Of a DNA stretch of 64,000 nt, positions 46,804 to 58,800 are shown in pieces. The notes under the pieces are model-generated. The model was not told the DNA's origin. It ran no database searches and was given only the letters and a program-made list of their open reading frames with translations. The stretch spans positions 558,001 to 622,000 of the forward strand of contig JADNRV010000002.1 in assembly GCA_015499995.1 (NCBI GenBank), read 5' to 3'. This stretch comes from Flammula alnicola (taxonomy: Eukaryota > Basidiomycota > Agaricomycetes > Agaricales > Strophariaceae). Numbering within the stretch: the stretch's first letter is position 1; every line of letters begins with the position of its first letter. The translations under genes and the position numbers were made by a program.

Positions 46804-48673
46804 ATGGTACGCCTGGTCTCTATCTGTCCTCAGCCTCTATCTGACCTGAATTATTAAGCCTATATTTCAAGATACCAATGGTCTCGCTGTCAAATTCTTC
46901 ATCCAGAAGGATTTACCGCAAGAGGTCCAAGCAGAGCTTTGTGAGACTATTACTGTATGTCATACCGTTCTTCCCTTTGGCGTTGATGGGGTCCTGACCT
47001 TTTGTAAGTCGCTCGGTGGGCGAGTTGAAGCAAAGGTGCCAAGGCAAGGGTACATCCTCGTTCAGCCTGGAACCGCGGAAGAAGAGCGGTTGCGCCTTTG
47101 TTGGACGAGCTCCGACAGACCTGACAGGCACTTTGTGCCGTACACCTACGTTGAAGCTTGCAAAATCGCAGGAATGTTGTTGAAGCAAATCTTCACTGAG
47201 AATGGTGCACCCATCCCTATGCATATACATCCCAGCATTGCCAACGTCAACGCCAGGAGTGCTCTGAGTTCTCGCATCATGGTACATATTTATCACACTA
47301 GACAGTTTGCGAACCCAATCTGACAACAATCTCTACAGCATTCCGGTGGCGATCCCCACGCGTCCGCTCAGTCTGCCCGCGTTATTCTGGCAGACCCGAA
47401 CACTGATGTCTTCCATCACCTCGTCAAAACGTATCAGGGCGTGGCTGATAAATATATTGAATCATACCTTTGGGTCAAGAAATGTATAGAGAAAGGGGCT
47501 GTGGTATACACGCCTTTGGTCTATAAGAATCCAGGTGGTCGTAGGCCAGGCGAAGAGTGTGTAATTTTCCATCTCTGTTTCGGTCCTTCCTGTTAACTTT
47601 TCCTCTGCTAGGAGGACTCAATTCACAGAACAGGATGAGGAACACCTGTGTAACTGGATTGCAGCAAAAATTCCTTACAAAGAAACGGGCGGAAGGACTG
47701 GAAATCGATTATATCAACAGTTGTGCGACCTCGTAAGTTCATTCATCTTCCTGGATTATTTGGCACATTCTCATCAACACCAGAGTGGAGACCCCGAGTA
47801 TGCCTGGGTCACTCGTCACACCTGGCAATCATGGAGAGAGAGATACAAGAAGAACTCGGCGCGTCTTGACGTCATCATCGCCGGGGTTGTAGACCAGAAG
47901 AAGCCTAGTCCTGGCGAGAAAGGTCAATATGGATACGTACGACAAGCCGAGGAAAAACCGAAGCGCACGAGAAAGAAGAAGGTTAAGGCGATTGACCAGC
48001 CTCCACAACCTGAAGAATTCGCAAATGACGTCAACGGGATCGTTGCTTTGCCTGCGGGACCAAACCACATTCCTCCGATGGATCCTTCAGGAATGGATGC
48101 TCCGCATCATTTCCAGCACGCTATGGCCTCATTGCACGGCCTGGCAGATGTAGGCAATGCATATTCTGCAATTTTGCCTGCACCCTCGTCCGTTCCTCTT
48201 GATCGCTCGACTATTAGAAAAAGTCCCGCAGAAGAAGAAATGGATGACACAGAAGAAGGAACGGAATGGGCTGTGCGTGTTGGAAACGCATCCCCCCCTG
48301 CATGGGGTAAGAGAAAGGCGACCGATGAGGGAAACCCTGATAAAGACAAGAGACCACGCCTTCAGCAGTAAGTTCTCGTTGCTACTCGACTTCGTTAACG
48401 AGTCCTTATTATATTATATGTTGCAGAGAACTGCTTACAGATGGACCTGCCTTACACACAACCAATTCCTCGTTGCCGACTGCCGCTTTGGTGGCTATTG
48501 CCAATATGCATGTAATTGACCAAGGGATCCGTGACATTGCCAAAGACTTCAGATTTACAGTCGAAGAAGTTCAAGAGTTCTACGACAAATGCGGCGAGAT
48601 GGGGTTGACCCGCTCGCGCTTCCAGCGTATGCGAGAAGAGCTGCAAGCGAAGTTCAAGGACGACATCAAATAA
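46804..48673 (+). CDS. RAP1: Rap1-like telomere protein (BRCT, Myb, C-terminal domain)
   Basis: Shelterin-type telomere protein homologous to TERF2IP/Rap1. The start ATG at 46804 is followed at once by an intron (gtacgc...attaag), so the first coding exon is only the initiator codon. The protein continues PIFQDTNGLAVKFFIQKDLP, then TSLGGRVEAKVPRQGYILVQ and HFVPYTYVEACKIAGMLLKQ, forming an N-terminal BRCT fold. The Rap1-type Myb domain is FTEQDEEHLCNWIAAKIPY, then ETGGRTGNRLYQQLCDL and TWQSWRERYKKN. A basic patch (KPKRTRKKKVKAI, KRKATDEG, DKRPRL) resembles a nuclear signal. The last exon, TAALVAIANMHVIDQGIRDI and EEVQEFYDKCGEMGLTRSRF, resembles the RCT partner-binding domain. The stop is TAA 48671-48673. 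The length is about 500 residues. Confidence 0.86.
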
Positions 48674-48797
48674 CCACTTGATCATCGACTTCTGTACCAC
48701 ACTTTCCGCCTTGATTGTTTTCTTTAATGTGTTCGATTTGTATCATACCCTAAGCCGTACCTAATCTCCGTACATATTTACCCGCCTTGTCTTAGAC

Positions 48798-50307
48798 CTA
48801 TGGGGTTATAATATTTGACTCATTGAAAACATTGTAATTTGCGCCTCGAGGAGCTGTCGGGCTTTCGAAAGGCTTGCGTCTCCTATTGTTATTGTATGAA
48901 TGAGATCTACAAGGCATAGATGTTGATTTGCGACTCACTTTTCTCCGGCGGCGGCGGATGGGAATGATCCGAACAAATCTGGGTGCTTTGGTAGAGGAGA
49001 CTCGCTGCGAAAAATCATGAGCACAGCCTGAAGAAATAAAAATAAAAATCTTCTGACGTGAAATATGGATGTTCGAGAGCCTCTTCTGCGGAGATCCTTC
49101 GCTCAGGATCATACGTCAAAAGGGACATTAGGAGGTCTAAACCTGCAGAAGTCAGATATTGGAATTTCTGTCGAAATTGGTGTGGTTGGGACGAAGGAAG
49201 CGAGAGTGTTTTCGCTAGTGGTAACGAGAAGTATTCCGGCCAAGAATTTTTCGTGGGTGGGCCGAGTAGCTTAAAAATCATTGATATAAGCTCCAATTCG
49301 CCATGAGCTTGGAATAACGGTTCCTTCAGGAGAAGTTCTGCAAAAATGCATCCAACAGACCACATGTCTATGGCTGTAGAATAAGTCGTGGCTCCTAGAA
49401 GAATTTCAGGTGCCCTTAAGAATGATCTTCTTAGTGTCCAAAATCATGTTACAATTAAAAGTAAACTTACCGATACCAGAGGGTCACGACTAGCTGTGTC
49501 ATTCCTCCAACACCAACAGGGTCACCATAACGTCTCGCTAGGCCGAAATCAGCGACTTTAATCGTTCCACGGTTGTTCATGAGCAAGTTGCTGGTCTTTA
49601 AATCTCTGTGAAGGATCCAGTTTTGATGACAGTGATTTACTGCAGAGAGCAGTTGCAGCATAAGAGTCTTGATTTCCGATTGTAGGAAGGGCGACGGCAT
49701 CACAGTAAGCAATGACTTGAGGTCGTGTTCAATAAAGTCCATTACAACGAAAACTCTTTGCCATTGAACAAGAAAGATAGTAGGTTGTGATTACATGAAA
49801 TCTAGGCATCAAAGAGCTCGGTACGCACTGCGTTAAAGTATCCCCAACGACAACTTCACGAACACCCACGACATTCTCGTGTCGACACGACATGAGTGCA
49901 TATACTTCACGTAGCGCAGTTATCGGAAAGCCGTTTTTCTCCTCGTCGAGCTTCAATTTCTTGAGAGCAACAATATCTCCAGTTTGCTTATCCCTTGCAC
50001 GAAAGACGACCCCGTACGACCCTTCTTCTATCTGATTCAACCTTTCATAGCAATAAACAGATCTGGATGGATGTATTGGAGGGTGTCGAGTTCTCGGTGG
50101 GACATATACACTGTGCGTTGGTCTGTATACGGCAGGAGGAAGATGGATTTGAGTTCGTGGTGCAGGCTGTTCGGTTGTTTTGGTGGATTTGGGCTTGACA
50201 CGGCGCTTTTGAGGAACATAAGGAGGGCGATCTTCCTGGTCTTCTTCATCCTCGTCCCATTTAGAACGCTTTTTGGATGGTGTCGATGGCCCTGGTGTAG
50301 CAGACAT
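48798..50307 (-). CDS. CDK11: CDK11-type (PITSLRE) cyclin-dependent kinase
   Basis: Nuclear serine/threonine kinase of the CDK11/PITSLRE group, which acts with L-type cyclins in transcription and splicing. The ATG at 50307-50305 gives [20 protein letters not shown] and a basic disordered region. The kinase domain has [19 protein letters not shown] (glycine loop), [16 protein letters not shown] (catalytic lysine), [11 protein letters not shown] in place of [31 protein letters not shown] and [14 protein letters not shown]. Later come [13 protein letters not shown] and [20 protein letters not shown]. The C-terminus [19 protein letters not shown] is characteristic of CDK11, and the stop is TAG 48800-48798. 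About six introns split roughly 385 residues; the frame is intact. Confidence 0.93.
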
Positions 50308-50600
50308 CCTAAGCAAGATGTCAATTTGACTTGAAGGAAGAATGTTGTTGAGATCAAGTTGAGATGGAAAACGAGCTGGAAAACGTTGGTCCCTAAAATC
50401 AAACAGTGGTCAACAGACCTGAGCGCTTGCACTGCTAGGCACTGCTCCACACTACTACATACGTAAGTACTTACTAGTATAATTGATTATTTATTAGTAT
50501 TCTGTATTACATTGAATGTGAAATTCAGAATCTCGAGCCGTTATCTTGAGAAAAGATTGGGATATTTGCAGAAGACTGTGCAGTGCATTAATACTACTAT

Positions 50601-52122
50601 TTATATACCCGGACCCCGTACACTTTCATCCATACATTTAATAAAATTATGTTGTACTTCGCCAATATTCCAAGACGCGCCGACATCCTTCTTATCAGCA
50701 AAAAATGGCTCAACGCAAACCTTCGCCATCGAAATGAAGAGATCTTCCAGGATCCATGTCAATCTGGGCCCAGTAAGTTCAATGGCTGGTTCCGCGTTTA
50801 TCTCCAAGATTTTGACATGGAACGGATTGGCAACGTTTGAAGGGATATGACTGACAACGAAGTCGACGCCGTAAAGCTCAAATGCATTAGGAAGTGCCTG
50901 CAAAAATTTAGGTAGATGTAGCTGGCTATTCAGAGAATTAAATACCTGAAAATGTACGGGATTTTGAAGTGCAGCTCTAAACGTATCCACCAATACATCC
51001 TTTATTTGGGCGATAAGGGTATCTATATTCGATTTTCTCAGTCTCCCACCTTCCGCACCAGAGAGTATTCGACAGCCCTCTAACTCGTCAAGAAGACGGA
51101 CGTTACTTTCACCGAATTCAGTCTGTAGGGCCGTATTGGTGAGATGGGGCCTTAAGTCGATTTGAAGGGAATCCTCAATCTCTTCGGAATCGAGAGGGCA
51201 GTATGGAGCCGAAGAAAATAAGGCCAAAATTCTGTTGTAGAGATACAACTGGACATCTCCGTTAGACACACAGTAGACCCTGAGATGGAACTAATTGTTT
51301 GCAATCAGAAGGTCAGTCTTGGAGCGGAAGGAATAGTTATGCGGACTTTACGACCAACGAGTTCATCATTGCCTTTAGTTTTATTCACAGTTTCCGATGG
51401 ATCGAGCAGTAATGGCATTGTGATATATTCCTAAGATATTTATGAGCATTATCAAAAAACATGGAAGGTGTGATGCAAACCTGGATTACAAAATGGCGCA
51501 ACTGTGAAGTTACGACAGCTGTTTCATTCCCTTCGTTCGGTTCATCGTCCCCACCATCTGACTCGGCCTCTTCGAACGACTCAAATATGCGTTGTAATTC
51601 CTCTTTACTGTGGAAAATCCTGATACCCATTCCACGATCTGCCATCCCACTTCACGAGCTTTAGCAATGGAACGTAAAATCAGACCAAGTCACGTACGGT
51701 TTCAATATATACCACGAGGCACCAGAGTTAAGTTTCTCTCCCAGTTCCCAGAGTTCGTCCGTCCACATTTCATCCAGTTCATCGACAAAGGATATCTCAA
51801 TTTCGAAGGTCTCCGGGCAAGCGTCTCGGAGGACAGAATGAGGATTTTTCGTCAGATAGGTCTGGATGACACGCGAAAGGTAGTGCTTCCTAATGAGAGC
51901 TTTGCGGAAAGTATAACTGGAAGAAAGAGTAGTGTCGCGCTGGAAATGAGCGAGTTCGTGATCCATATCATCGTAAGTGCACCATTGCAGCAAAGGAATT
52001 TGGTTGCTGCTCCGCTCCCCTTCAGAGATAAAGGAAATGGGCGTGGAAATACGAGTCAGAGCTTTATGGACCAAGGAGTTGGTCAAGGGCGCTGAGGGCC
52101 ACGAAACATAAGCATTAACCAT
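50601..52122 (-). CDS. Tubulin-tyrosine-ligase-domain protein
   Basis: ATP-grasp enzyme of the TTL family (fungal Pby1/TTL-like). The ATG at 52122-52120 starts MVNAYVSWPSAPLTNSLVHK. The central sequence is FVDELDEMWTDELWELGEK, then SGASWYILKPGMADRGMGIR across a 48-nt intron ending cgtgaag, giving the expected K-P-x-M-x-D-R-G-x-G-I ATP-grasp loop. Next are IFHSKEELQRIFESFEEAES, GRKFHLRVYCV and YNRILALFSSAPYC. The C-terminal catalytic end reads YGVDFVVSHI, then FHVKILEINAEPAIELTG, and stops at TAA 50603-50601. The length is about 440 residues. The substrate is unclear: most fungal tubulins are not detyrosinated, and some family members ligate other amino acids. Confidence 0.85.
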
Positions 52123-52308
52123 GTCGTATGTGCAAGCGGAGAGAGGAGATTTGCTTACATATGTCTTTAGGTAATCTGACTGAACGATTTTAACACATGG
52201 TTATCCCCGTTGCCGACCGTGACGAATGGTCAAATAAGCGCTTCGCGACCAGAGCTCCCCACCCACAGACGACGTCTAGTCTCGGCACTGATATCAACGA
52301 TGTCGAGT

Positions 52309-53363
52309 AGCTTCCCTCTATTCTTCCAACCCACCTTCACCCAAGGTCTGGTCATTGGCCAGCTCTCCATTTTGGTCCTTCTCGGGATGGTTCTCAAATA
52401 CTTATTTCTGGAATCATCCCAATACCCATATCAAACGGCATACCACCAGCAGGTCGACAACGACGCGTTCCTTAGACAGCGTGCCTTTCATGCGCGCAAA
52501 AATCTTCCAGAACACGACGCGGATACACGTGAATCTACTGAATGGTTCAATACTCTCTTGAAACAGGTTAGGATCTTCATAGAGTTTCTGCACTTTCTGA
52601 CCTCAGCGCCAGGTCGTGGATATATATCGCTCTAAACTGCGGGATGATATTCCTGGAATAGAAGGAGACGAGATTGCTCGGAAGCGCATAGAAACCTATG
52701 CTAACTCTATTCGACCCGCTGGCTTTGTCGTGCGTACTGGTCGTCTGACTGACAATATCGTCGTTAACTCGAAATATTTAGGACCATATCACGATTCATT
52801 CGGTCAACCTTGGCCTTTCAGCTCCATCTTTATTCAATGCACGTATTCGGCAAGGTCAACAGGATCCACCAGCAGTACGATGGTTCGCTCTGTCTAACTC
52901 ATGAATGACACTCACAGGAATCACAGGAAATAGAGTTCGACGCTGCGTACACAGACACAATATCCCTGTCGCTCTCCACATCGTATCTCTTCAACTATCC
53001 TACGGCATCGTTTGCGAGGCTACCAATCTCTCTCACGATATCACTATCGCAATTCAAGTCTTCGGTAAGGCTTGATGCATTGGGGCTTTGAAACTTTGTA
53101 ACAACCCCTTGATTCTCCAGATAAGCGTTCGGCCACCAACGCCTTCCGTCGCTCCAGTACTGACTTTAACGATTTCGCCAAACTTTGTGCTCGACTTGAC
53201 GACAACTTCGTTGATGGGAAGCCGTGCCAAATTGGCCAATGTCCCAAAACTTCACGAGCTTATCCAACATCAAGTCAGGCGTGTCCTTGCCGCGCGCGCT
53301 ACTTTGAAAGTCCCATTGCCTGGGCTGTCATCCTTATCTGATACGACTAAAGAAGTAAAATAG
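52309..53363 (+). CDS. MMM1: ERMES subunit Mmm1 (SMP-domain ER anchor)
   Basis: ER-resident component of the ER-mitochondria encounter structure that transfers phospholipids with Mdm10/12/34. The ATG at 52309 gives MSSSFPLFFQPTFTQGLVIG. A single membrane helix, LVIGQLSILVLLGMVLKYLF, lies at about residues 17-36. The SMP domain follows: ESTEWFNTLLKQVVDIYRSK, DHITIHSVNLGLSAPSLFNA, ESQEIEFDAAYTDTISLSLS and LDLTTTSLMGSRAKLANVPK, ending with HELIQHQVRRVLAARATL. The stop is at 53361-53363. Introns at about 52566, 52732 and 52871 fit the conserved sequence when removed. The length is about 290 residues, somewhat shorter than ascomycete Mmm1. Confidence 0.9.
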
Positions 53364-53755
53364 TAGATTCGCCTTGTAACATTACCATTTTCCGCATCGA
53401 GATTCGAAACCTACTATACCCATCCTACTATACAGTAAACTTAAAATTGCTGTATAAAACTGTAATCAGCATGCTCGCATTTAATATTATTCTTGCTTTT
53501 GTTGCAGGACTGAATGTGATATTAATATGAATCCCTCGTGATAATCTACCCCGAAGTTTCGTCGTCAAAATAGTGAACTTTAGGTGTCATGACAAAGGAC
53601 CACATTGCATTACTTCGCTCATGCCCAGACCAATCTAAGGAGAAACCCTTCTGAATGGCGAGCTTCCGGGAGCCTACTGCGATACGCTGGTGTCCGGGAT
53701 TCCGAAGTAACTGCATGGGTTCAAATTCGCGTAGAGTGCTGCGTACCTCGGTTAT
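53364..53755. terminator. Convergent 3' region, MMM1 and hydrolase-like gene
   Basis: 392 bp between two facing stop codons. The first half is AT-rich. It contains only the two terminator regions and no recognisable gene. Confidence 0.4.
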
Positions 53756-54520
53756 TTAAATTCCCAACCTATCGAGCCATTGTTCGATTTCGATAAGTGT
53801 CTGCTGCAGATTTATATCCACAACACGGATAACGTCGACGCTGTCGCTCTGGCATATTCTATTTGATTCACGAAGACGTTCGACCTCATGAGGAGTCGCA
53901 ATGACGGCGATAGGAAAATTGGGCTCGTAGTTGAACTCTTCCAGCGGTGTGGGAAGCTTGTCTATCGATAGTTCGGCATTTGACACAGGGGGAGAAATTA
54001 AGATCAGTCCGGATGAAGGGTTTGAAGAGATATATGTCTCTGCAATGAGACAAGCCGACGCCCGAGCGACAATGACCGGTGGGAAGGGAATAGCAGAAAG
54101 TCTGATCGTTGACGCCAGTTCTTCAAGAAACATTACTTTGACGCCATAAAATCAAGAGCGGAGGATCTACCAGATTCATAACCGTTCATCATCAGCTTTG
54201 AGTCACTCATTGACGATTGTGAAATGGCCAAATCACTTTCGATGCAAGTGAATCCCTTTTCAGCCAGCATAGATGCCAGCGTAGTCATCCTACGAACAAG
54301 AGTAAGCACTTGAGTAAAGGGGTGTCATAAATCTGAAATACCCGGAAGTTGAATCGTCATCCCAAGAACGCGCAGAGATGAAAACGAGGGGAGTTGGGAC
54401 CTCCCGTGGCGCGTTTGCAGGAGGGGCGTGTATGATGAAAGACGATGCCAGGCGCATCGATATCCTGGTTTTGCCAACGGTTGATAACTTTGGAATAGTG
54501 TGCCAATATCCCCGAAACAT
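53756..54520 (-). CDS. Small protein with alpha/beta-hydrolase-like pattern, function unknown
   Basis: I do not recognise a named family. The ATG at 54520-54518 gives MFRGYWHTIPKLSTVGKTRI, basic and possibly a mitochondrial leader, then SFIIHAPPANAPREVPTPLV and FISARSWDDDSTS. Two short introns are needed. One before GMTTLASMLAEKGFTCIESD, and one of about 35 nt before VMFLEELASTIRLSAIPFP. The latter segment runs into PPVIVARASACLIAETYI, NPSSGLILISPPVSNAEL and EFNYEPNFPIAVIATPHEVE. The alternation of beta strands with ARASA (nucleophile-elbow-like, but lacking G-x-S-x-G) and LILISPP suggests a degenerate alpha/beta-hydrolase fold. The end is QWLDRLGI at TAA 53758-53756. The length is about 225 residues. 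It is divergent from RPB8. Confidence 0.6.
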
Positions 54521-54736
54521 CGAGCACGCTATGTGAGTCTTTCGGGGTGACAATAATTATGGGAAATAGAATTTTTCCTCCCAGTGAAGGATGAAGTCAG
54601 AAGGCCTGGGTGGAATTTGAACTTAGAAGTCCGGCTCGGAAGACCCTCGCATCTCCGCCCAAAGCGGCTAACGGGCCGCATCTTTTTAGAAAGAGTTTCA
54701 CAAGAATCACATTGACTTGTTTGATTTCAACTCCTC

Positions 54737-55378
54737 ATGGCGGCAGCAGTTTCAAGCATCGTCTTTGACGACATATTCACGATTAATGCCATCGACAAGG
54801 AAGGAAAAAAGTTTGACAGAGGTCCGACACTTAGGTTTCTTTCTGTCTTGATCGTCTCTTCACATAGTGCCTAGTGTCCCGATTATACGCTCACTCAAAA
54901 AACTATGATATGGACTTGACCCTGGATTATAACGTCGAGTTGTTCCCACTTCAGAAGGATCAAAACTTTGCGTTGGCCCTTGCTTCTTCTCTGGCACGAG
55001 GAGGACCTACGACTAGCGCAGCTGAAGCCTCTGCTGACGACGCGAATGATAACGAAAGAGATGTCTGGAGGCCAGACGGAAAAGGCAGCAGAGGTCTGGA
55101 GGACGAGTACGACTACGTGATGTACGGAAAGGTACGCCTATTGATAAAGTATTCTTCATTCGCCCACTGAAGTTCTCTAAGATTTACAAGTTTGACGGCT
55201 CATCTGGAGACATTGTGTCAGCTTTTTTCTCATTGTTTCTGCATCTTCAATCTTTCTGACTGTCAACAGCACTGCGTACATCTCATTTGGAGGACTTCTT
55301 TTATCGCTGACGGGTTCGTTCCGACATATGACGAGCATCGTCTTAGGAGACCCCGTCTACCTCCTCATGCGAAAGTAG
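54737..55378 (+). CDS. RPB8: RNA polymerase I/II/III common subunit ABC14.5 (Rpb8)
   Basis: Shared small subunit of all three nuclear RNA polymerases, an OB-fold protein. The ATG at 54737 gives MAAAVSSIVFDDIFTINAID, then KEGKKFDR. Next are VSRLYAHSKNYDMDLTLDYN, VELFPLQKDQNFALALASSL, and a charged loop GLEDEYDYVMYGKIYKFD. A last intron (gtcagc...acag) joins GDIV to TAYISFGGLLLSLTGSFRHM, ending VYLLMRK at TAG 55376-55378. The order and the ending (FGGLL...YLLM) are typical of RPB8. The length is about 145 residues. Confidence 0.93.
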
Positions 55379-55873
55379 TGATGCCTGGCATATTGGTGAT
55401 GCAGCCTGGTTCGATTAAATGTGGTTCTTCCAGAGGCAAAATTTTCATATACCTGCCATCCTCGCCTATCCGCAAAGATACGGAGATATATTTATGTATC
55501 AATATGATTCTGATTCTTGGAGTCAAATGCCCGTACGAAGGGCGGTGCGGTGGACTCGTCGCTCCCCGGAATGTCAAGGCCGCACGCCCTTCATCTTACG
55601 CCGAGAACCGAGGATGTTCTTGGCAGTTATCGCCGTATGTCGTCAATGCTGAGTATATTTCATATGTATTGCAATCCGAAGATGTTGATATTAAAAGGCT
55701 ACTAAAGAGTTCCAATATACAGGTAAGTATCCTTTTGGTACAAATTACAATGACTGGCAAATGAGCGAGCGTCCTGAGAAGATTAATGATGTTGATTACG
55801 TTCCGAATGCAAATGCATAAACAATTTAGAGATAAATTAGGCTCCTGCGTGAATCAAGAATGGTGAACCTTCA
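55379..55873. other. Convergent intergenic region with unassigned open frames
   Basis: 495 bp between the stop of RPB8 and the stop of the Sec7-PH gene. Short open frames read YGDIFMYQYDSDSWSQM and YPFGTNYNDWQMSERPEKIN, which look protein-like. None joins into a recognised gene, and one frame only overlaps the RPB8 exon by chance. I call no gene. Confidence 0.4.
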
Positions 55874-58800
55874 TCAGGGATCAGCAGAACCTCTCATCTT
55901 CGTCGAGATCCTGATATGAGAAGGGACGTGTATGAGAGAAACGCGTTGTGCACATCGTGTTCGATTCCATTCCTCGGCTTGTTCATCATCGCAACCCTTT
56001 TCGTGAGAATCAGCACCACCAATATCCTCGGTTTGGGTGGAACCTCGATGGTTCGAGTTCGAAGATGACGATAATGACCGACGACTGTCCTGACAGTCGT
56101 CGAGAGGCGGAGCGTGTGGTGCTGGGGACGAGGGGCTCTTTTTAGGCAATTCAGAATACGTGGTAAAGAAGGTCAAATCCTCCGATGAGGTCCATTCGAT
56201 TCCAAAGTCTGCTGCCGAATGGAAAGAGTCGGATGCTGACGATTCAGGTCTCTGAGACGAAGGGGTATTGGGTAAATGAGAAGAGTCTGCAGTGGATGAC
56301 GTCGCGAGATCATTATGTAGCGAAAGCGTCATTGTAGGGATAGTATGGGCACATCGGCTTTGAAGTGTCTCCTTCGCGGCGCGTAAGGCGACCTGTTTTG
56401 AATGATTCCACGAACGACCTTCTGAAGCAACATCGCAGCGAAGTACGTGTCGATGACATTTCAGCTTCTCTATATCCAAACGCACCAGCGCGACACGCTT
56501 GGCCAAGTTTTGGATGGCCGCTGAAAGTCTTGATCGGGTTGATTTCTGGAAAGGTGTGAGGATGGCGATATTGCGAATGTGCCTGACATCCGAGTCATGT
56601 TGTGACTGAGATGCAAGGATCTTTGAGTCAAGGTCGCGTATTTTAGACTGGACGATTTGCGAACGAGACGGAAATCGGGAAGCACTGCTGCCTGATGATC
56701 CAGGAGACGTAGGTGGAGACTCGTAGATATTGTTATCTCTGTCTTCTGTTTGCAACAACCAAGGGTCGTTATCCAGTGAGGACCAAGAGCCCGTGGCCAG
56801 GTCAGCCTTGACTTGATCGAATGTCGCCTTAAATTGTTCGGCGCCTTCAATCTCTGGAGCTGTAGGCACATCAAGGTCAAAATCCGCACGTCCACTCATC
56901 GTAACCCTTCGTTTGAGCGGCTGCCTGTTTTGACCGGAGAGCATGTCCATCAAGTCATGGGCGGCATTGGAATCCCATGATCGATGCCGACGAAGTTGGG
57001 AACGTTGCTGCATGTCATGGAGATGCGATGTTGCCGCGGCGACACCAGTTAAATGAACATCCTCACCTGACAAGCCAGGAGGACGCATTCTAACCCCGGC
57101 CGATTTGAATGCACTGGCATAGTTGATTCTGGATATCCATTCATTGAGATGCATGTCATCAGCGGCTTGGAATAAAAGCTGACGACCATCAGGCAAGACA
57201 AATCTCATAGTGTGCTTGTACTTTTTTTCTAAAATTAGATTGGTATTTCCTGACATGTGGGGGTCAACACACCTTGGTATACGACCGATCATAAACCGCA
57301 ACCGCGTCCTTCACTGAGAAAGATTCGTCGGGTCTGAAAACCGCCGCTGGTTGTGATGTAGCTTGCTGCACCATAGGAGTATCTGGGGAAAGTGACAAAG
57401 CGGCCGCCCATGTGGGATCCCGAAACAGGAGGAGTTGCGAACCTGTCAAGATTACACTCCAGGTCCTCCATTTGCGATTTGAGGACTTTTTACCGCCTTC
57501 AAGGATATCATCCTTTCTGTTGAGGACGCCAACTTTCGTGATTTTTAAACTCCATGTTGCAACTTTAGGACGAGACATTCCGGGAAGTTCTGTATCGTCG
57601 GTGATTAATGGAATCCCACTAGGATTTAGGCTGAAGACAGTTCCGGTTCGATGAACAGAAGGGACATCAATATCTATGATATTCGCGTTCACGAAGGCCC
57701 CGTGTAATTCTTGTTCATCCCATGGTCCTTCCGTTCCTTCGTAAGTAAAGGGATTTTCTAAAGGAACGTGGGATTTGACGTCGACCCGTAATGGTTCCAG
57801 CAGGTTCTGAGAAGGGTAGACAATATCAGGCTGCATTTTGGAGCAAATGAGATGGGTGCTTACGTTGATTATGAGGTAGTAGGGATCAAGCTTGTTGCCG
57901 ATTTTAAATGTCGCAGGCCCATTAGAACTGGACAATGCTGATGTAGGAGTGTTAATAGTCAGTGAACGTGCAACGTCGGCGGTCAAGCCCGGTTGTCCGT
58001 TGAAATCGACGGGGTCTTCAATAAATATGAAAGGGGCAAAAACTATGTTGTCGAAAAAACACTGGAAAACAGAATTGTTAATGAAAAGCAATGCAAAAGA
58101 AGGAATGCATTTTTACGTCTAGAATTTCAGTGGGTAAACCAGGAAGCTTGGTGTTTTTGATATAATCCGCCTTTGTCATTTTCCGCTTATTGGATGGATT
58201 GAACGTGTCGGTGTGTAGCATGATCAGGCTGAATGCCAATATGTAAGGGTGATCTTGATGGCAATCAGTAAATGAAAGTGCTGTCAGGGAGATATGCTCA
58301 TGCATACCTTCTGAGGTGAAAATATTTGCATTGCAATACATATACCGAGACGCGAATGCTTCCATGACCCTGTCGATTTGCTGGGTTTCGCGTGGAAGCC
58401 CGACTTCCATCAGTAATTTCCGCAAAGCAACGTCAAGAGGGATATCGTGAAATTCAAATTGGTTGATGTATGCTCGAAGTGCCTGGGAATAGAATGGATC
58501 GGAGCTTTGGAAAGGGTTAGTAAGAACTGGAGGCGTAAAGGTTCGACATGTAATTACCTTGATGCCAAAATCCCAGCAACTTCTGCCTTACTAACCGCTG
58601 ATTTCAGACGCGTCAAATAGACTTCTGGCGACTCTTCTTCTCCAAGAGGTTTGGGTATAGGTGTTTCCGGCTTTCGCGTAAGAGGATGCGGCGATGAAAT
58701 TGTTGATGATTGGGAGTGGCTACTAGAACGCATGCTAGGAGCAGAAGAAGACAACTCCCCAGAAGAAAATACAGCCAATGACAAGCGGTGGAGCAGTGGT

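Noticed and set aside
54605..54690. tRNA-like stretch on the minus strand with a GTTCAAATTCC B-box-like core
   Set aside because: The five bases before the loop do not pair with those after it, and no acceptor stem or convincing D arm forms, so it is not a tRNA; at most a chance match.
55192..55764. 190-codon open frame on the plus strand
   Set aside because: Its first part overlaps the last RPB8 intron and exon in another frame, its start is in the RPB8 intron, and it resembles no family.
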